Source: Pseudomonas sp. FeN3W
Lineage (GTDB): Bacteria; Pseudomonadota; Gammaproteobacteria; Pseudomonadales; Pseudomonadaceae
DNA: 64,000 nucleotides
Direction of reading: 5' to 3'
Assembly (NCBI GenBank): GCA_030263805.2
Contig: CP136010.1
Location: 4,603,001-4,667,000, forward strand
The notes under the pieces were generated by a model. It was not told the origin of the DNA and made no database searches. It saw only the letters and a program-made list of their open reading frames with translations. The position numbers were made by a program, and so were the translations under genes. Positions 32,808 through 40,865 of the stretch are shown here, one piece after another; position 1 is the first letter of the stretch; the number at the start of each line of letters is the position of its first letter.

Positions 32808-33622
32808 TGCTGACTGTGAATATCGGGCCGCTGGCCCTGGCGGTGCCCCATGTATTGCTGCTGGGCAGCCTGCTGCTGGCGACCCTGACCGGCTGGTGGG
32901 TCGGCCGTCGCAGCGAGCGCAACCCGGAGCGGCAGCTGTTTCGCCTGCTGCTGGTGGCGCTGCTCGTGGCTCGCCTGGCCTTTGTCGCGCTGTACTGGGC
33001 GTACTACCGAGACGACTGGCTGAGCGTCATTGATATCCGCGACGGTGGCTTCATCGCCTGGCCGGGGCTGGTCGCCGCGCTGGCATTGGGCATCTGGTGG
33101 GGCTGGCGCGACCGCGAACTGCGCAAGCCGCTGGGTATCGCGCTGACGGTGGGAATCCTCAGCTGGGGCTTCAGTAATCTGGCCTGGCACTCCTTCGAGC
33201 AGGGCACGCGGCTGCCGGAAATGGCCCTGCGCGACAACCAGGGGCGTCCGGTGGCGCTGGAGGATTATTCCGGTCAGCCACTGGTGATCAATCTCTGGGC
33301 GACCTGGTGTCCGCCGTGTCGGCGCGAGATGCCGGTGCTGGCTGACGCCCAAGCCCGGGAAAGCGACACCCTGTTTCTGTTCGTCAATCAGGGCGAGGGG
33401 GAAGGGGAGATCAATCGCTTTCTGGAAGCTGCGGGGCTGAGTCTGGATAACGTCCTGCTCGACAGTGGCGGGCGTCTCGGGCAGCACGTGGGCTCCACGG
33501 CGCTGCCGACCACGCTGTTCTACAACGCCTATGGCCGCCAGGTCAGCAGCCATCTCGGCGAACTCTCGCACGCCAGCCTGGCGCGCGCGCTGGAAAAACT
33601 GAAAGAGGAAGCAGCGCAGTGA
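32807..33622 (+). CDS. dsbE: Membrane-anchored TlpA/DsbE-type thiol reductase with N-terminal multi-helix domain
   Basis: 271 residues. Instead of one anchor, the first about 125 residues hold four or five membrane helices resembling a prolipoprotein diacylglyceryl transferase-like region. The C-terminal 145 residues are a TlpA-type thioredoxin domain with active site LWATWCPPCRREMPVL and cis-Pro segment STALPTTLF. The translational start overlaps the dsbD stop. It corresponds in place to dsbE2 of P. aeruginosa (dsbD-dsbE-dsbG). It probably receives electrons from DsbD in the periplasm; the target proteins are unknown. Confidence 0.82.
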   Translation: MLTVNIGPLALAVPHVLLLGSLLLATLTGWWVGRRSERNPERQLFRLLLVALLVARLAFVALYWAYYRDDWLSVIDIRDGGFIAWPGLVAALALGIWWGWRDRELRKPLGIALTVGILSWGFSNLAWHSFEQGTRLPEMALRDNQGRPVALEDYSGQPLVINLWATWCPPCRREMPVLADAQARESDTLFLFVNQGEGEGEINRFLEAAGLSLDNVLLDSGGRLGQHVGSTALPTTLFYNAYGRQVSSHLGELSHASLARALEKLKEEAAQ

Positions 33623-34386
33623 TTCGATTCAAGCCGTTACCCTACCTGCTGGCCGGCGTCAGCCTGCTGGCCCTGCCCATGGCGCAGGCCGAGGAATTGC
33701 CGGAGGCGATCAAGGCCGTCGAGGCGCGTGGCGCCGAGGTCGTCGGCAGCTTCGCGGCACCCGGCGGGCTCAAGGGCTATGCAGCGCGTTACAACGGACA
33801 GGGCATGGCGCTGTATCTCACCCCGGATGGCGAGCACGTGCTGATCGGTAGCCTGCTCGATGCAAAAGGCGACGACCTGACCCGCGCGCACCTGGAGAAG
33901 CTGGTCTACGAACCGCTGGGCAAGGAGATGTGGACGCGCATGGAGAACAGCACCTGGATCGCCGACGGCAAGGCCGACGCACCGCGCATCATCTACATGT
34001 TCAGCGACCCTAACTGTCCGTACTGCAACATGTTCTGGAAGCAGGCCCGGCCCTGGGTCGAGTCCGGCAAGGTGCAGTTGCGGCACATCATGGTCGGCAT
34101 GCTGCGCGCCGACAGTGCCGGCAAGTCCGCCGCGTTGCTCAGCGCCAAGGATCCGCAGGCAGCGCTCAATGAGCACGAGGCGGCCGGCAAGGCGAGCAAG
34201 CTGAAGCCGTTGCAGAAGATCCCGGCAGCTCTGGAGAAACAGCTCACCGACAACCTGATGCTGATGAGCGAACTGGGCGCCCAGGCGACTCCGGCGATCT
34301 TCTATCTCGACGACAACGACCGCCTGCAGCAGCACCAGGGTGCACCGCAGCCGGATGCGCTGGCGCAGATCATGGGGCCACGCTGA
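33619..34386 (+). CDS. dsbG: Thiol:disulfide interchange protein DsbG
   Basis: 255 residues from a GTG that overlaps the previous stop by 4 bases. A signal peptide ends near AQAEE. An N-terminal dimerisation domain precedes the thioredoxin domain with active site DPNCPYCNMF (Cys133, Cys136) and a T-P cis-proline in GAQATPAIFYLDD. The family protects single cysteines in periplasmic proteins from over-oxidation and isomerises disulfides; DsbD keeps it reduced. Last gene of the DsbR-controlled unit. Confidence 0.93.
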   Translation: MIRFKPLPYLLAGVSLLALPMAQAEELPEAIKAVEARGAEVVGSFAAPGGLKGYAARYNGQGMALYLTPDGEHVLIGSLLDAKGDDLTRAHLEKLVYEPLGKEMWTRMENSTWIADGKADAPRIIYMFSDPNCPYCNMFWKQARPWVESGKVQLRHIMVGMLRADSAGKSAALLSAKDPQAALNEHEAAGKASKLKPLQKIPAALEKQLTDNLMLMSELGAQATPAIFYLDDNDRLQQHQGAPQPDALAQIMGPR

Positions 34387-34498
34387 AGGATTGCTGCGGG
34401 TGGTCGCTGAGCTGTTTCGCGGCACATCCGCTTCAGCACGGGGCGGCGTTTCACTGCGAAGCGACTATCCGCTGTAGACATCATTGGGTGGGGCGCCA

Positions 34499-34690
34499 TC
34501 AGAACAGATGGCGCGGCAGCCAGACGATCATCACCGCGCAGAAGACGCTGAGACCAATGCAGAACCACAGGAAGCGCCGCTGCCGGCGCTCCGGGGCGCT
34601 GTCGGCGTGTTCCGGCAGCGGCATGCCGCAGTTGCCGCATTCGGCTTGCTTCGGCGGGTTGTCCTGCTGGCAGTACAGGCATCTGGGCAT
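34499..34690 (-). CDS. dnrP: Small zinc-ribbon membrane protein, DnrP-like
   Basis: 63 residues. The N-terminus MPRCLYCQQDNPPKQAECGNCGMPLPEH is a CxxC...CxxC zinc ribbon; a single membrane helix (about 41-58) follows a basic stretch. It lies 68 bases after the Dnr-type regulator on the same strand, as does the small protein named DnrP in pseudomonads; its role is unknown. The symbol is given from position and pattern only. Confidence 0.65.
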   Translation of the reverse strand: MPRCLYCQQDNPPKQAECGNCGMPLPEHADSAPERRQRRFLWFCIGLSVFCAVMIVWLPRHLF

Positions 34691-34758
34691 GGCGGCGCTC
34701 CTCTCGGTCGGTAAAGCCTGACACGGCGGAAAATCCGCGGGCTTTGACGACGATCAAC

Positions 34759-35442
34759 TCACTCGAACTGCTCGAGCCGCTGGCGATCGAGGATAGCGAT
34801 CTGCCGGCCTTCCTGGGTGATGATGCTCTCGTCGATCAGTCGCCGAATGATCCGCGAAAACGTCTCCGGCTGGATCGACAGGTGCCCGGCCACCAGCTGC
34901 TTGGCCATCGGTAGCTCGAAGCTGTTGCTGCCGTCCTTCACTCGCGCCAGTTGCGTCAGCAGATAGCGCACCACGCGGTGGGTGGCGTTCTTCAGCGACA
35001 GCGTTTCGATCTCGTTGATGCGCTGGTGCAGGCGCACGCAGAGCTTGCCGAGCAGGGCGAAGGTGAGGCGCTGGTTGGCTTCCAGCAGGCGCATGTAGGC
35101 CGCGTTGGAGAACCGGTAGACCTGCGACGGGCAGACCGCCTGGGCCGAGGCCACGTAGTTGGGCGTGTCCATTAGCATCATGGCTTCGGCAAAGGTCTGG
35201 CGGTTGCCGATGACCTCGAAGACCTTCTCCTGGCCGTCGGGCGTCAGGCGGTAGACCTTAACCGCACCGGAGATGACGAAGTAGAAGTTGTGTGCCGGCT
35301 CGCCCTGGTGGAACAGGTTGTCACCCTTGTCGAGGTTGAGCAGTTGGCTGGCATTGAGCAGTTCTTCCATCTGCTCTTCATTCAGCGGTTCGAACAGGTG
35401 GTGGCTGCGGAGAATCTGGTGGTGTACGCGGTGAAGCACCAT
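34759..35442 (-). CDS. dnr: Crp/Fnr family regulator of the Dnr type (nitric-oxide responsive)
   Basis: 227 residues: cyclic-nucleotide-like sensor domain (about 20-130), long dimerisation helix, and HTH (HLSIQPETFSRIIRRLIDESII). It lacks the N-terminal cysteine cluster of Fnr/Anr, so it should be the Dnr type that senses NO through heme. It is the regulator of nir, nor and nos genes in Pseudomonas. It sits beside DnrP, DnrN and NorR genes, consistent with an NO-response locus. P. stutzeri has several such paralogues, so which one this is stays open. A degenerate Dnr-like box (TTGATGACGGTCAT, 35527-35540) lies upstream. Confidence 0.85.
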   Translation of the reverse strand: MVLHRVHHQILRSHHLFEPLNEEQMEELLNASQLLNLDKGDNLFHQGEPAHNFYFVISGAVKVYRLTPDGQEKVFEVIGNRQTFAEAMMLMDTPNYVASAQAVCPSQVYRFSNAAYMRLLEANQRLTFALLGKLCVRLHQRINEIETLSLKNATHRVVRYLLTQLARVKDGSNSFELPMAKQLVAGHLSIQPETFSRIIRRLIDESIITQEGRQIAILDRQRLEQFE

Positions 35443-35576
35443 GCAAGGCGTCCTGTTTCAATTGAACAACAACAAACGTCGGCCTTCAGCCTAGCGCATG
35501 TGATGGGCGATGACGCAGGTTAGAAGTTGATGACGGTCATGATCTGGCCATACGCGGCTCGGTACCGCGTCGGCGA

Positions 35577-36092
35577 TCAGTGCAGATGAGCGACGAATCC
35601 GTCACGCCATACCGGCTCGGCAAACAGCTGCGGATAACGTTCCAGTGCCTCGAAAATGCGCTGCAGGCCCTGTTCACGCTGCTCGGCATCGGACAGCGCC
35701 TCGGCGCCCTTAAGCAGGTCGATCAACAGGCCATGCAGCGCATTGTCAGCGGCTTCCGGCAACTTGCAGTTGGCGATGAGATAGCTGGTCGCCGCTTCGA
35801 TGTCGCGTTGCAGCGCGGCCGCCGACTCGTCACTGACCGGCTGGCCGGGGGCACTTGGCATGCTGCGTTGCACGGCTTCGTGGATACGGGTCATGCCTTC
35901 GCGCAGAGCGGCGTCGGTGGCCCAGCGCTCGCCTGGCGTAGCTTGGGCGGCGACGGGCGTTGGGTGGCTGTGATCGTGTGCAGTGGCCGCCTGCGCTGTG
36001 CTGACGGCCATGCTCAGGGCGAAGCTGCTGGCCAGAGCGACGACCGAGGCCATTGCCACGCCCCAGGCGATAGGTTGCAGATACTGTTTCAT
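35577..36092 (-). CDS. Exported helical protein of unknown function, co-transcribed with dnrN
   Basis: 171 residues. A signal peptide (about 1-36, ending STAQAATA) is followed by a His-containing stretch (HDHSHPTP) and an all-helical domain rich in Ala, Glu and Leu with one cysteine (ANCKLPEAADNALHGLLIDLLKGAEAL). It begins with an ATGA overlap with dnrN, so its translation is coupled to that gene and it falls under the same sigma-54 promoter. I do not recognise the family; it may be the protein called DnrO in P. stutzeri, but I cannot confirm that. Helical periplasmic sensors or metal binders would fit. Confidence 0.7.
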   Translation of the reverse strand: MKQYLQPIAWGVAMASVVALASSFALSMAVSTAQAATAHDHSHPTPVAAQATPGERWATDAALREGMTRIHEAVQRSMPSAPGQPVSDESAAALQRDIEAATSYLIANCKLPEAADNALHGLLIDLLKGAEALSDAEQREQGLQRIFEALERYPQLFAEPVWRDGFVAHLH

Positions 36093-36808
36093 GACTGAGC
36101 CACCTCGATACGTTGTACGCCTTCGTCGCTCGCTGTCGGCGCGGTCATTTCCGCGTTACGGAACAGCACGTTGTTCTCCAGGTGGATGTGCTGCATCAGA
36201 TCGCTGCGCATTTCCTCCAGGCCGCGATACAGCGCGCGCCAGGTGTTGCAGGCATTGGCCGGCGGAGTGATGTCATCGGTCAGCGCTGCCAATTGCTCCA
36301 GAGCGTTGCCGTGCTCCTGATGCTCGTAGCGCATTACCGAGATCGGCCCCTGCGCCTGCGGGAAGCGCATGCCGCGCTGCAGCATCGGGAAGAGAATCTG
36401 TTCCTCCTTCAGCATGTGGCTTTCCAGCTCCTGCTGCATATGCCACAGGTGTTCGGCGAGACCGTTGGGGCATTCGGGGCGGCTGCCATGGACCTGCTCG
36501 ACCCGGCTGGCCAGGCGAATCAGCTCCGGGAACTGGTCGCGATGCCGCTCATGGAAACGCGCCAGGATGTATTCGATCAGCTGGCCAGCGGGCTCGGCGC
36601 GCCAGTCCTTCTCGGATTCTTCCGGCTCGAGGGCGAGCAGGGCGCCGGCGATGATGTGCGGATCGACATCGATTCGCGCCGCGGCCTCGCTCAGCGGCAG
36701 GTCGCCACCGCAGCAGAAGTCCAGGCGGAACTGGCGGAATACCCGGGTGGCACCCGGCACCGAACATGCGAGATTGCCGAGGGTCTGGTCGATTAGGTCG
36801 GTGGTCAT
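36089..36808 (-). CDS. dnrN: Iron-sulfur cluster repair di-iron protein (DnrN/YtfE/ScdA)
   Basis: 239 residues. The N-terminal ScdA_N domain (about 1-60) has FRQFRLDFCCGGDLPLSEA. The C-terminal hemerythrin-like domain supplies iron ligands in FHERHRDQFPEL, LWHMQQELESHMLKEEQILFPML, MRYEHQEHGNALEQL and DLMQHIHLENNVLF. These proteins repair Fe-S centres damaged by nitric oxide or peroxide and remove NO. The start at 36808 follows AGGACCACTGCC. It is divergent from norR and preceded by a sigma-54 promoter plus NorR-type sites. Confidence 0.93.
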   Translation of the reverse strand: MTTDLIDQTLGNLACSVPGATRVFRQFRLDFCCGGDLPLSEAAARIDVDPHIIAGALLALEPEESEKDWRAEPAGQLIEYILARFHERHRDQFPELIRLASRVEQVHGSRPECPNGLAEHLWHMQQELESHMLKEEQILFPMLQRGMRFPQAQGPISVMRYEHQEHGNALEQLAALTDDITPPANACNTWRALYRGLEEMRSDLMQHIHLENNVLFRNAEMTAPTASDEGVQRIEVAQS

Positions 36809-36840
36809 GGCAGTGGTCCTGATGGATATGACCAGTCCAT

Positions 36841-36857
36841 CGCAACAGCCGTGCCAG
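36841..36857 (-). promoter_or_regulatory. Sigma-54 promoter for dnrN
   Basis: On the minus strand CTGGCACGGCTGTTGCG matches the -24/-12 consensus TGGCACG-N4-TTGCW at every position except the last. It ends 33 bases before the dnrN start codon, giving a leader of about 20 bases. This makes dnrN a direct target of an enhancer-binding protein, with norR as the adjacent candidate. Confidence 0.85.
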
Positions 36858-36897
36858 GCACCGACACCGCGGAAACTGGCGACTGCGACACGCTGCT

Positions 36898-36935
36898 GGT
36901 GGAAATTACCCGAAGCGGTTATGGTTCGAAAAACC
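36898..36935. promoter_or_regulatory. Two NorR-type enhancer sites (GGT-N7-ACC)
   Basis: GGT-GGAAATT-ACC (36898-36910) and GGT-TCGAAAA-ACC (36923-36935) match the GGT-N7-ACC core described for NorR in Ralstonia. Their centres are 25 bases apart. The second is part of a longer perfect dyad, ATGGTT-N5-AACCAT (36921-36937). They lie 41-94 bases upstream of the sigma-54 promoter, as expected for enhancers. The second also abuts the norR start, so norR may be autoregulated. Confidence 0.75.
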
Positions 36936-36953
36936 ATGAGGGTATTCAGCACC

Positions 36954-38480
36954 ATGATGGCTGACGCACTGCTTGCCGACCTGACCACCGAACTGCCCAA
37001 CGCGGTGCGCCTGCAACGTCTGGTGCACACCCTGCACCAGCACTTTCGCTGCGGTGCCGTCGTGCTGTTGCGTCTTGACGAGGACAGCCTGCGCCCGCTG
37101 GCGGCGGTAGGGCTGGTGCAGGAGGCGCTGGGCCGGCGCTTCGTCGTGGCGCAGCATCCGCGTCTGGCGGCGATCCTCTCCCAACGCGAGCCGACCTGGT
37201 TCGAGCCCGACAGCCGCCTGCCGGACCCCTATGACGGTTTGCTCGACGAGCACATCGGCGAGCCGTTGCCGGTGCATGACTGCATGGGCGTCAGCCTCTA
37301 CGTCGAAGGCAAGCTGTGGGGTGCGCTGACGCTGGATGCGCTGCATGCCGGCACCTTTGGCGATGACGCCCGCTGCGACCTGCAGCGCTACACCCTGGTG
37401 ATCGAGGCCGCGGTGCGGGTTACCCGGCTGGAGCATGAGAATCGCGGTCTGCGCCTGGCGCGTAGCGACGTGATGGAGGCCGCACTCGATCATGGCGATG
37501 GCGAAATTCTCGGTCAGAGCGATGTGATCCGCGAACTGCTGCGTGAACTGCAGGTGGTGGCCGATTCCGAATTGCCAGTGCTGCTGCTGGGCGAGACCGG
37601 TGTCGGCAAGGAGCTGTTCGCGCGCTGGCTGCATCGGCATTCGCGGCGGCGCAACAAGCCGCTGGTGCACGTCAACTGCGCGGCACTGCCGGAATCCCTA
37701 GCCGAGAGCGAACTGTTCGGCCACGTCAAAGGCGCGTTCTCCGGTGCCACCACTGATCGGCCCGGTCGTTTCGACGCCGCCAATGGCGGCACGCTGCTGC
37801 TCGACGAGGTTGGCGAGCTGCCGCTGACGGTGCAGGCCAAGCTGCTGCGCACCTTGCAGAACGGCGAGATCCAGCGCCTCGGTGCGGACAAGCCGCGCCA
37901 GGTCGATGTGCGCATCATCGCCGCGACCAACCGCAACCTGCGCGAGAGCGTGCGTGACGGACATTTTCGCGCCGATCTCTATCACCGGCTGTCGGTCTAT
38001 CCGGCGCCGATTCCACCCTTGCGCGAGCGTGGCAACGACGTGCTGATCCTCGCCGGGCACTTCCTCGAACTCAATCGCGCACGGCTGGGGCTGCGCAGCA
38101 TGCGCCTGTCGCCGGCCGCCGAGCGCGCTCTGCTGGCCTATTCCTGGCCGGGCAACGTGCGCGAGCTGGAGCATGTGGTCAGCCGCGCGGCGCTGCGCCT
38201 GCTCAGCCGTGGCGCGTCGCGCAGCGAGATCCTGACGCTGGAGCCCGATCTGCTGGACCTGGACAGCCATGCCGTCGGTGTGGTCGCGGCGCAGGTGGCC
38301 GATGAGCCGGTAGTCGCCGACGAGGTGCTGCCGCTACGCCACACCGTCGATGCTGCCCAGCGCCAGGCCATCGTCCGGGCGCTGGAGGCCAGCGGCGAGA
38401 ACTGGGCGCAGGCCGCCCGCCTGCTGGATGTCGACCCGAGCAACCTGCACAAACTGGCGCGACGGCTGAAGCTCAAGTAG
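36954..38480 (+). CDS. norR: Nitric oxide-responsive sigma-54 activator NorR
   Basis: 508 residues. An N-terminal GAF domain (about 1-165) that in the family binds NO at a mononuclear iron contains LPDPYDGL and CMGVSLY. The AAA+ domain has Walker A GETGVGKELF, Walker B GTLLLDEVGELP, and the sigma-54 contact loop GAFSGA in place of the usual GAFTGA. The Fis-type HTH is at the C-terminus (NWAQAARLLDVDPSNLHKLARRLKLK). The start at 36954 has GAGGG 11 bases upstream; ATG 36936 would add six residues. Its likely target is the divergent dnrN operon. Confidence 0.92.
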   Translation: MMADALLADLTTELPNAVRLQRLVHTLHQHFRCGAVVLLRLDEDSLRPLAAVGLVQEALGRRFVVAQHPRLAAILSQREPTWFEPDSRLPDPYDGLLDEHIGEPLPVHDCMGVSLYVEGKLWGALTLDALHAGTFGDDARCDLQRYTLVIEAAVRVTRLEHENRGLRLARSDVMEAALDHGDGEILGQSDVIRELLRELQVVADSELPVLLLGETGVGKELFARWLHRHSRRRNKPLVHVNCAALPESLAESELFGHVKGAFSGATTDRPGRFDAANGGTLLLDEVGELPLTVQAKLLRTLQNGEIQRLGADKPRQVDVRIIAATNRNLRESVRDGHFRADLYHRLSVYPAPIPPLRERGNDVLILAGHFLELNRARLGLRSMRLSPAAERALLAYSWPGNVRELEHVVSRAALRLLSRGASRSEILTLEPDLLDLDSHAVGVVAAQVADEPVVADEVLPLRHTVDAAQRQAIVRALEASGENWAQAARLLDVDPSNLHKLARRLKLK

Positions 38481-38552
38481 CGCCCGTCGGCCGGCGAGAG
38501 TCGCAGACGACCTACCATGGTCTAACCTCATATCACAACCGAGGAGAGCTCC

Positions 38553-38762
38553 ATGGCACTGGACCAGAACGAATTCGAAGCACTTTTGAGCGAGGCGCAG
38601 GCCTTCGCCGAACGCGCCGCCAGCGAAAACAATCCGCTGCACTATCGCGACGCCTTCGCTGCGAGCCTGAAGGCCATACGCCTGCTTGGTGAGGAGTCCG
38701 GCGCGTGGCGGCAGATGGTCGCCCGTGCCACCGAGGAATTCGAGGGCGACGAGGGCATTTGA
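38553..38762 (+). CDS. Small acidic helical protein, unknown
   Basis: 69 residues, MALDQNEFEALLSEAQAFAE..., rich in Glu and Ala, predicted fully helical, no cysteine, no signal peptide. It has a good ribosome binding site (GAGGAGAGCTCC) eight bases before ATG. It lies between norR and ubiU on the same strand. I do not recognise the family. Coding is supported by the start signal and codon use matching neighbours. Confidence 0.65.
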   Translation: MALDQNEFEALLSEAQAFAERAASENNPLHYRDAFAASLKAIRLLGEESGAWRQMVARATEEFEGDEGI

Positions 38763-38841
38763 GGCAATTGCGCGCCAGCCACGGCACAGCTGGCGCGCAC
38801 CTTCCGCTGCATTTCGTCGCAGTCGCGACGTCCGAGCAAAC

Positions 38842-38855
38842 TTGACCCCTATCAA
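38842..38855. promoter_or_regulatory. Anr/Dnr box upstream of ubiU
   Basis: TTGACCCCTATCAA matches TTGAT-N4-ATCAA at 9 of 10 defined positions. It is 110 bases upstream of ubiU in an otherwise empty 202-base gap. It predicts anaerobic or NO-dependent induction of ubiUVT. Confidence 0.8.
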
Positions 38856-38964
38856 TGCTGGCCAATGGTCAGCTGCCTAGACTGCCGGCTGTTTTCCGTT
38901 CAGCCGAACGACCGCCACGCCATCGGTGCGTGGCGCGCATGTACCCGAATGTCTAGGAGTTATC

Positions 38965-39960
38965 ATGCACCTGGTCTGCCCGGCAGGAAGCCTGCCCGCG
39001 CTCAAGGCCGCCGTCCAGCAGGGCGCCGATGCCATTTATGTCGGATTTCGCGACGACACCAACGCCCGCCATTTCGCCGGCCTCAATCTCGATGAAAAGC
39101 AGCTCGACAAGGGTCTGCAGCTGATCCGCGAGAAGGGCCGGCAGCTGTATATCGCCGTCAACACCTATGCCCAGCCGGACGGCTGGAATCGCTGGCAGCG
39201 CGCCGTGGATCAGGCCGCCGACATGGGCGTGGATGCGCTGATCGCGGCCGACCCCGGCGTGCTCGGCTATGCCAGCAAGCGCCATCCCAAACTCAATCTG
39301 CATCTGTCGGTGCAGGGGTCGGCTACCAATGCCGCCGCGCTGGGCTTCTATCAGCAGCGCTACGGCATCAGCCGCGCGGTGCTGCCGCGGGTGCTTTCGC
39401 TCAAGCAGGTCAAGCAGGTCGCGGCGAGCAGTCCGGTGCCGATCGAAGTGTTCGCCTTTGGCAGCCTGTGCATCATGGCCGAGGGTCGTTGCCATCTGTC
39501 TTCGTACCTTACCGGCGAATCACCCAATCTCTGTGGCGTCTGCTCGCCGGCCAAGGCGGTGCGCTGGAGCGAGGAGCCGGAAGGGCTGACCTCGCGCCTC
39601 AACAATGTGCTGATCGACCGCTACGCCGAAGGCGAATCGGCTGGTTACCCGACGCTGTGCAAAGGTCGCTTCATGGTCAATGGCCAGCGCTTCCACGCGC
39701 TGGAAGAACCCACCAGCCTGAACACCCTGGATCTGATCCCCGAGCTGTCCGCCATCGGCGTCACCGCGATGAAGATCGAGGGCCGCCAGCGCAGCCCGGC
39801 TTATGTCGAGCAGGTCACTCGGGTCTGGCGCGCGGCGCTGGACAGCTATCTCAAGGCGCCGCAGCGCTACGCGGTCGAACCCGGCTGGCGGCAGGTGCTG
39901 GACGGTCTCTCCGAAGGCTCGCAAACCACCCTGGGTGCCTATCACCGGGCCTGGCAATGA
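38965..39960 (+). CDS. ubiU: Ubiquinone anaerobic biosynthesis protein UbiU (peptidase U32 family)
   Basis: 331 residues. MHLVCPAGSLPALKAAVQQGADAIYVGF is the U32 N-terminal barrel, and the Fe-S cysteines appear in FGSLCIMAEGRCHLSSYLTGESPNLCGVCSPAK plus a later CKGRF, the four-cysteine set of UbiU. With UbiV it forms a heterodimer that hydroxylates the ubiquinone ring without oxygen. The start follows AGGAGTTATC. It is followed by ubiV and ubiT in one operon under an Anr/Dnr box, fitting ubiquinone synthesis during denitrification. Confidence 0.94.
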   Translation: MHLVCPAGSLPALKAAVQQGADAIYVGFRDDTNARHFAGLNLDEKQLDKGLQLIREKGRQLYIAVNTYAQPDGWNRWQRAVDQAADMGVDALIAADPGVLGYASKRHPKLNLHLSVQGSATNAAALGFYQQRYGISRAVLPRVLSLKQVKQVAASSPVPIEVFAFGSLCIMAEGRCHLSSYLTGESPNLCGVCSPAKAVRWSEEPEGLTSRLNNVLIDRYAEGESAGYPTLCKGRFMVNGQRFHALEEPTSLNTLDLIPELSAIGVTAMKIEGRQRSPAYVEQVTRVWRAALDSYLKAPQRYAVEPGWRQVLDGLSEGSQTTLGAYHRAWQ

Positions 39961-39974
39961 ACGAGGAGTCACCC

Positions 39975-40865
39975 ATGAAACTTTCTCTGGGCCCGGTGCT
40001 GTTCTACTGGGATCGACAGCAGACGCTGGACTTCTACGCCAACATGGCCAGCCAGCCGCTGGACGTGATCTACCTCGGTGAGACGGTTTGCTCCAAGCGC
40101 CGCGCGCTGATGCTCGACGACTGGCTTGGTCTGGCCCGCGATCTGGCTGAAGCCTCCTCGGCGCAACTGGTCTTGTCCGGCCTGACCCTGGTCGAAGCCG
40201 CTTCCGAGCTATCAAGCCTGCGTCGCCTGTGCGACAACGGCGAGCTGCTGGTGGAAGCCAACGACATGGGCGCGGTGCAGCTGATGTCCGAGCGCAAGTT
40301 GCCCTTCGTTGGCGGCCCGGCGCTGAATCTCTACAACGGCCACGCCCTGGCCGAGCTGGTGGCCAGCGGCATGACCCGCTGGGTGCCGCCGGTGGAAGCC
40401 TCCGGCAAGCTGATCAAGAGTGCCCGCGCGCAACTGCAGGAGCTGGGCGTGGCGCTGCCGGAAATCGAGATATTCGCCTACGGTCATCTGCCGCTGGCCT
40501 ATTCGGCGCGCTGCTTCACCGCCCGTGCCGAGAACCGGCCGAAGGACGACTGCCAGTTCTGCTGCCAGAACTATCCCGAGGGCATTCCGCTGCTGAGCCA
40601 GGAGGGTGAGGCGCTGTTCACCATCAACGGTATCCAGACCATGTCCGCAGCGGTCAGCAACCTGCTCGCCGACTACGCGGGCCTGGTCGACAGCGGTGCC
40701 GACCTGCTGCGCCTGAGCCCGCGCGCTGCCGGTATGGACGAGGTGATCGCTGCCTTCGATGCAGTGCGCAAGGGCGCGCTGCCGCCGCTGGCAGTGGACG
40801 GTTGCAATGGGTATTGGCATGGCCAGCCGGGCATGCTGCGCGCCGAGGAGGCCGGATTATGCTGA
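39975..40865 (+). CDS. ubiV: Ubiquinone anaerobic biosynthesis protein UbiV (peptidase U32 family)
   Basis: 296 residues. MKLSLGPVLFYWDRQQTLDFYANMA starts the U32-like barrel. Cysteines in GETVCSKRR, SARCFTARAENRPKDDCQFCCQNYPEG supply the [4Fe-4S] site. It is the obligate partner of UbiU. GAGGAG lies before the chosen start; a second in-frame ATG at 39957 overlaps the ubiU stop. Its end overlaps ubiT by 7 bases. Confidence 0.94.
   Translation: MKLSLGPVLFYWDRQQTLDFYANMASQPLDVIYLGETVCSKRRALMLDDWLGLARDLAEASSAQLVLSGLTLVEAASELSSLRRLCDNGELLVEANDMGAVQLMSERKLPFVGGPALNLYNGHALAELVASGMTRWVPPVEASGKLIKSARAQLQELGVALPEIEIFAYGHLPLAYSARCFTARAENRPKDDCQFCCQNYPEGIPLLSQEGEALFTINGIQTMSAAVSNLLADYAGLVDSGADLLRLSPRAAGMDEVIAAFDAVRKGALPPLAVDGCNGYWHGQPGMLRAEEAGLC

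Noticed and set aside
35527..35540. Dnr box upstream of dnr (TTGATGACGGTCAT)
   Set aside because: The right half differs from ATCAA in two bases; kept only as a note in the dnr entry.
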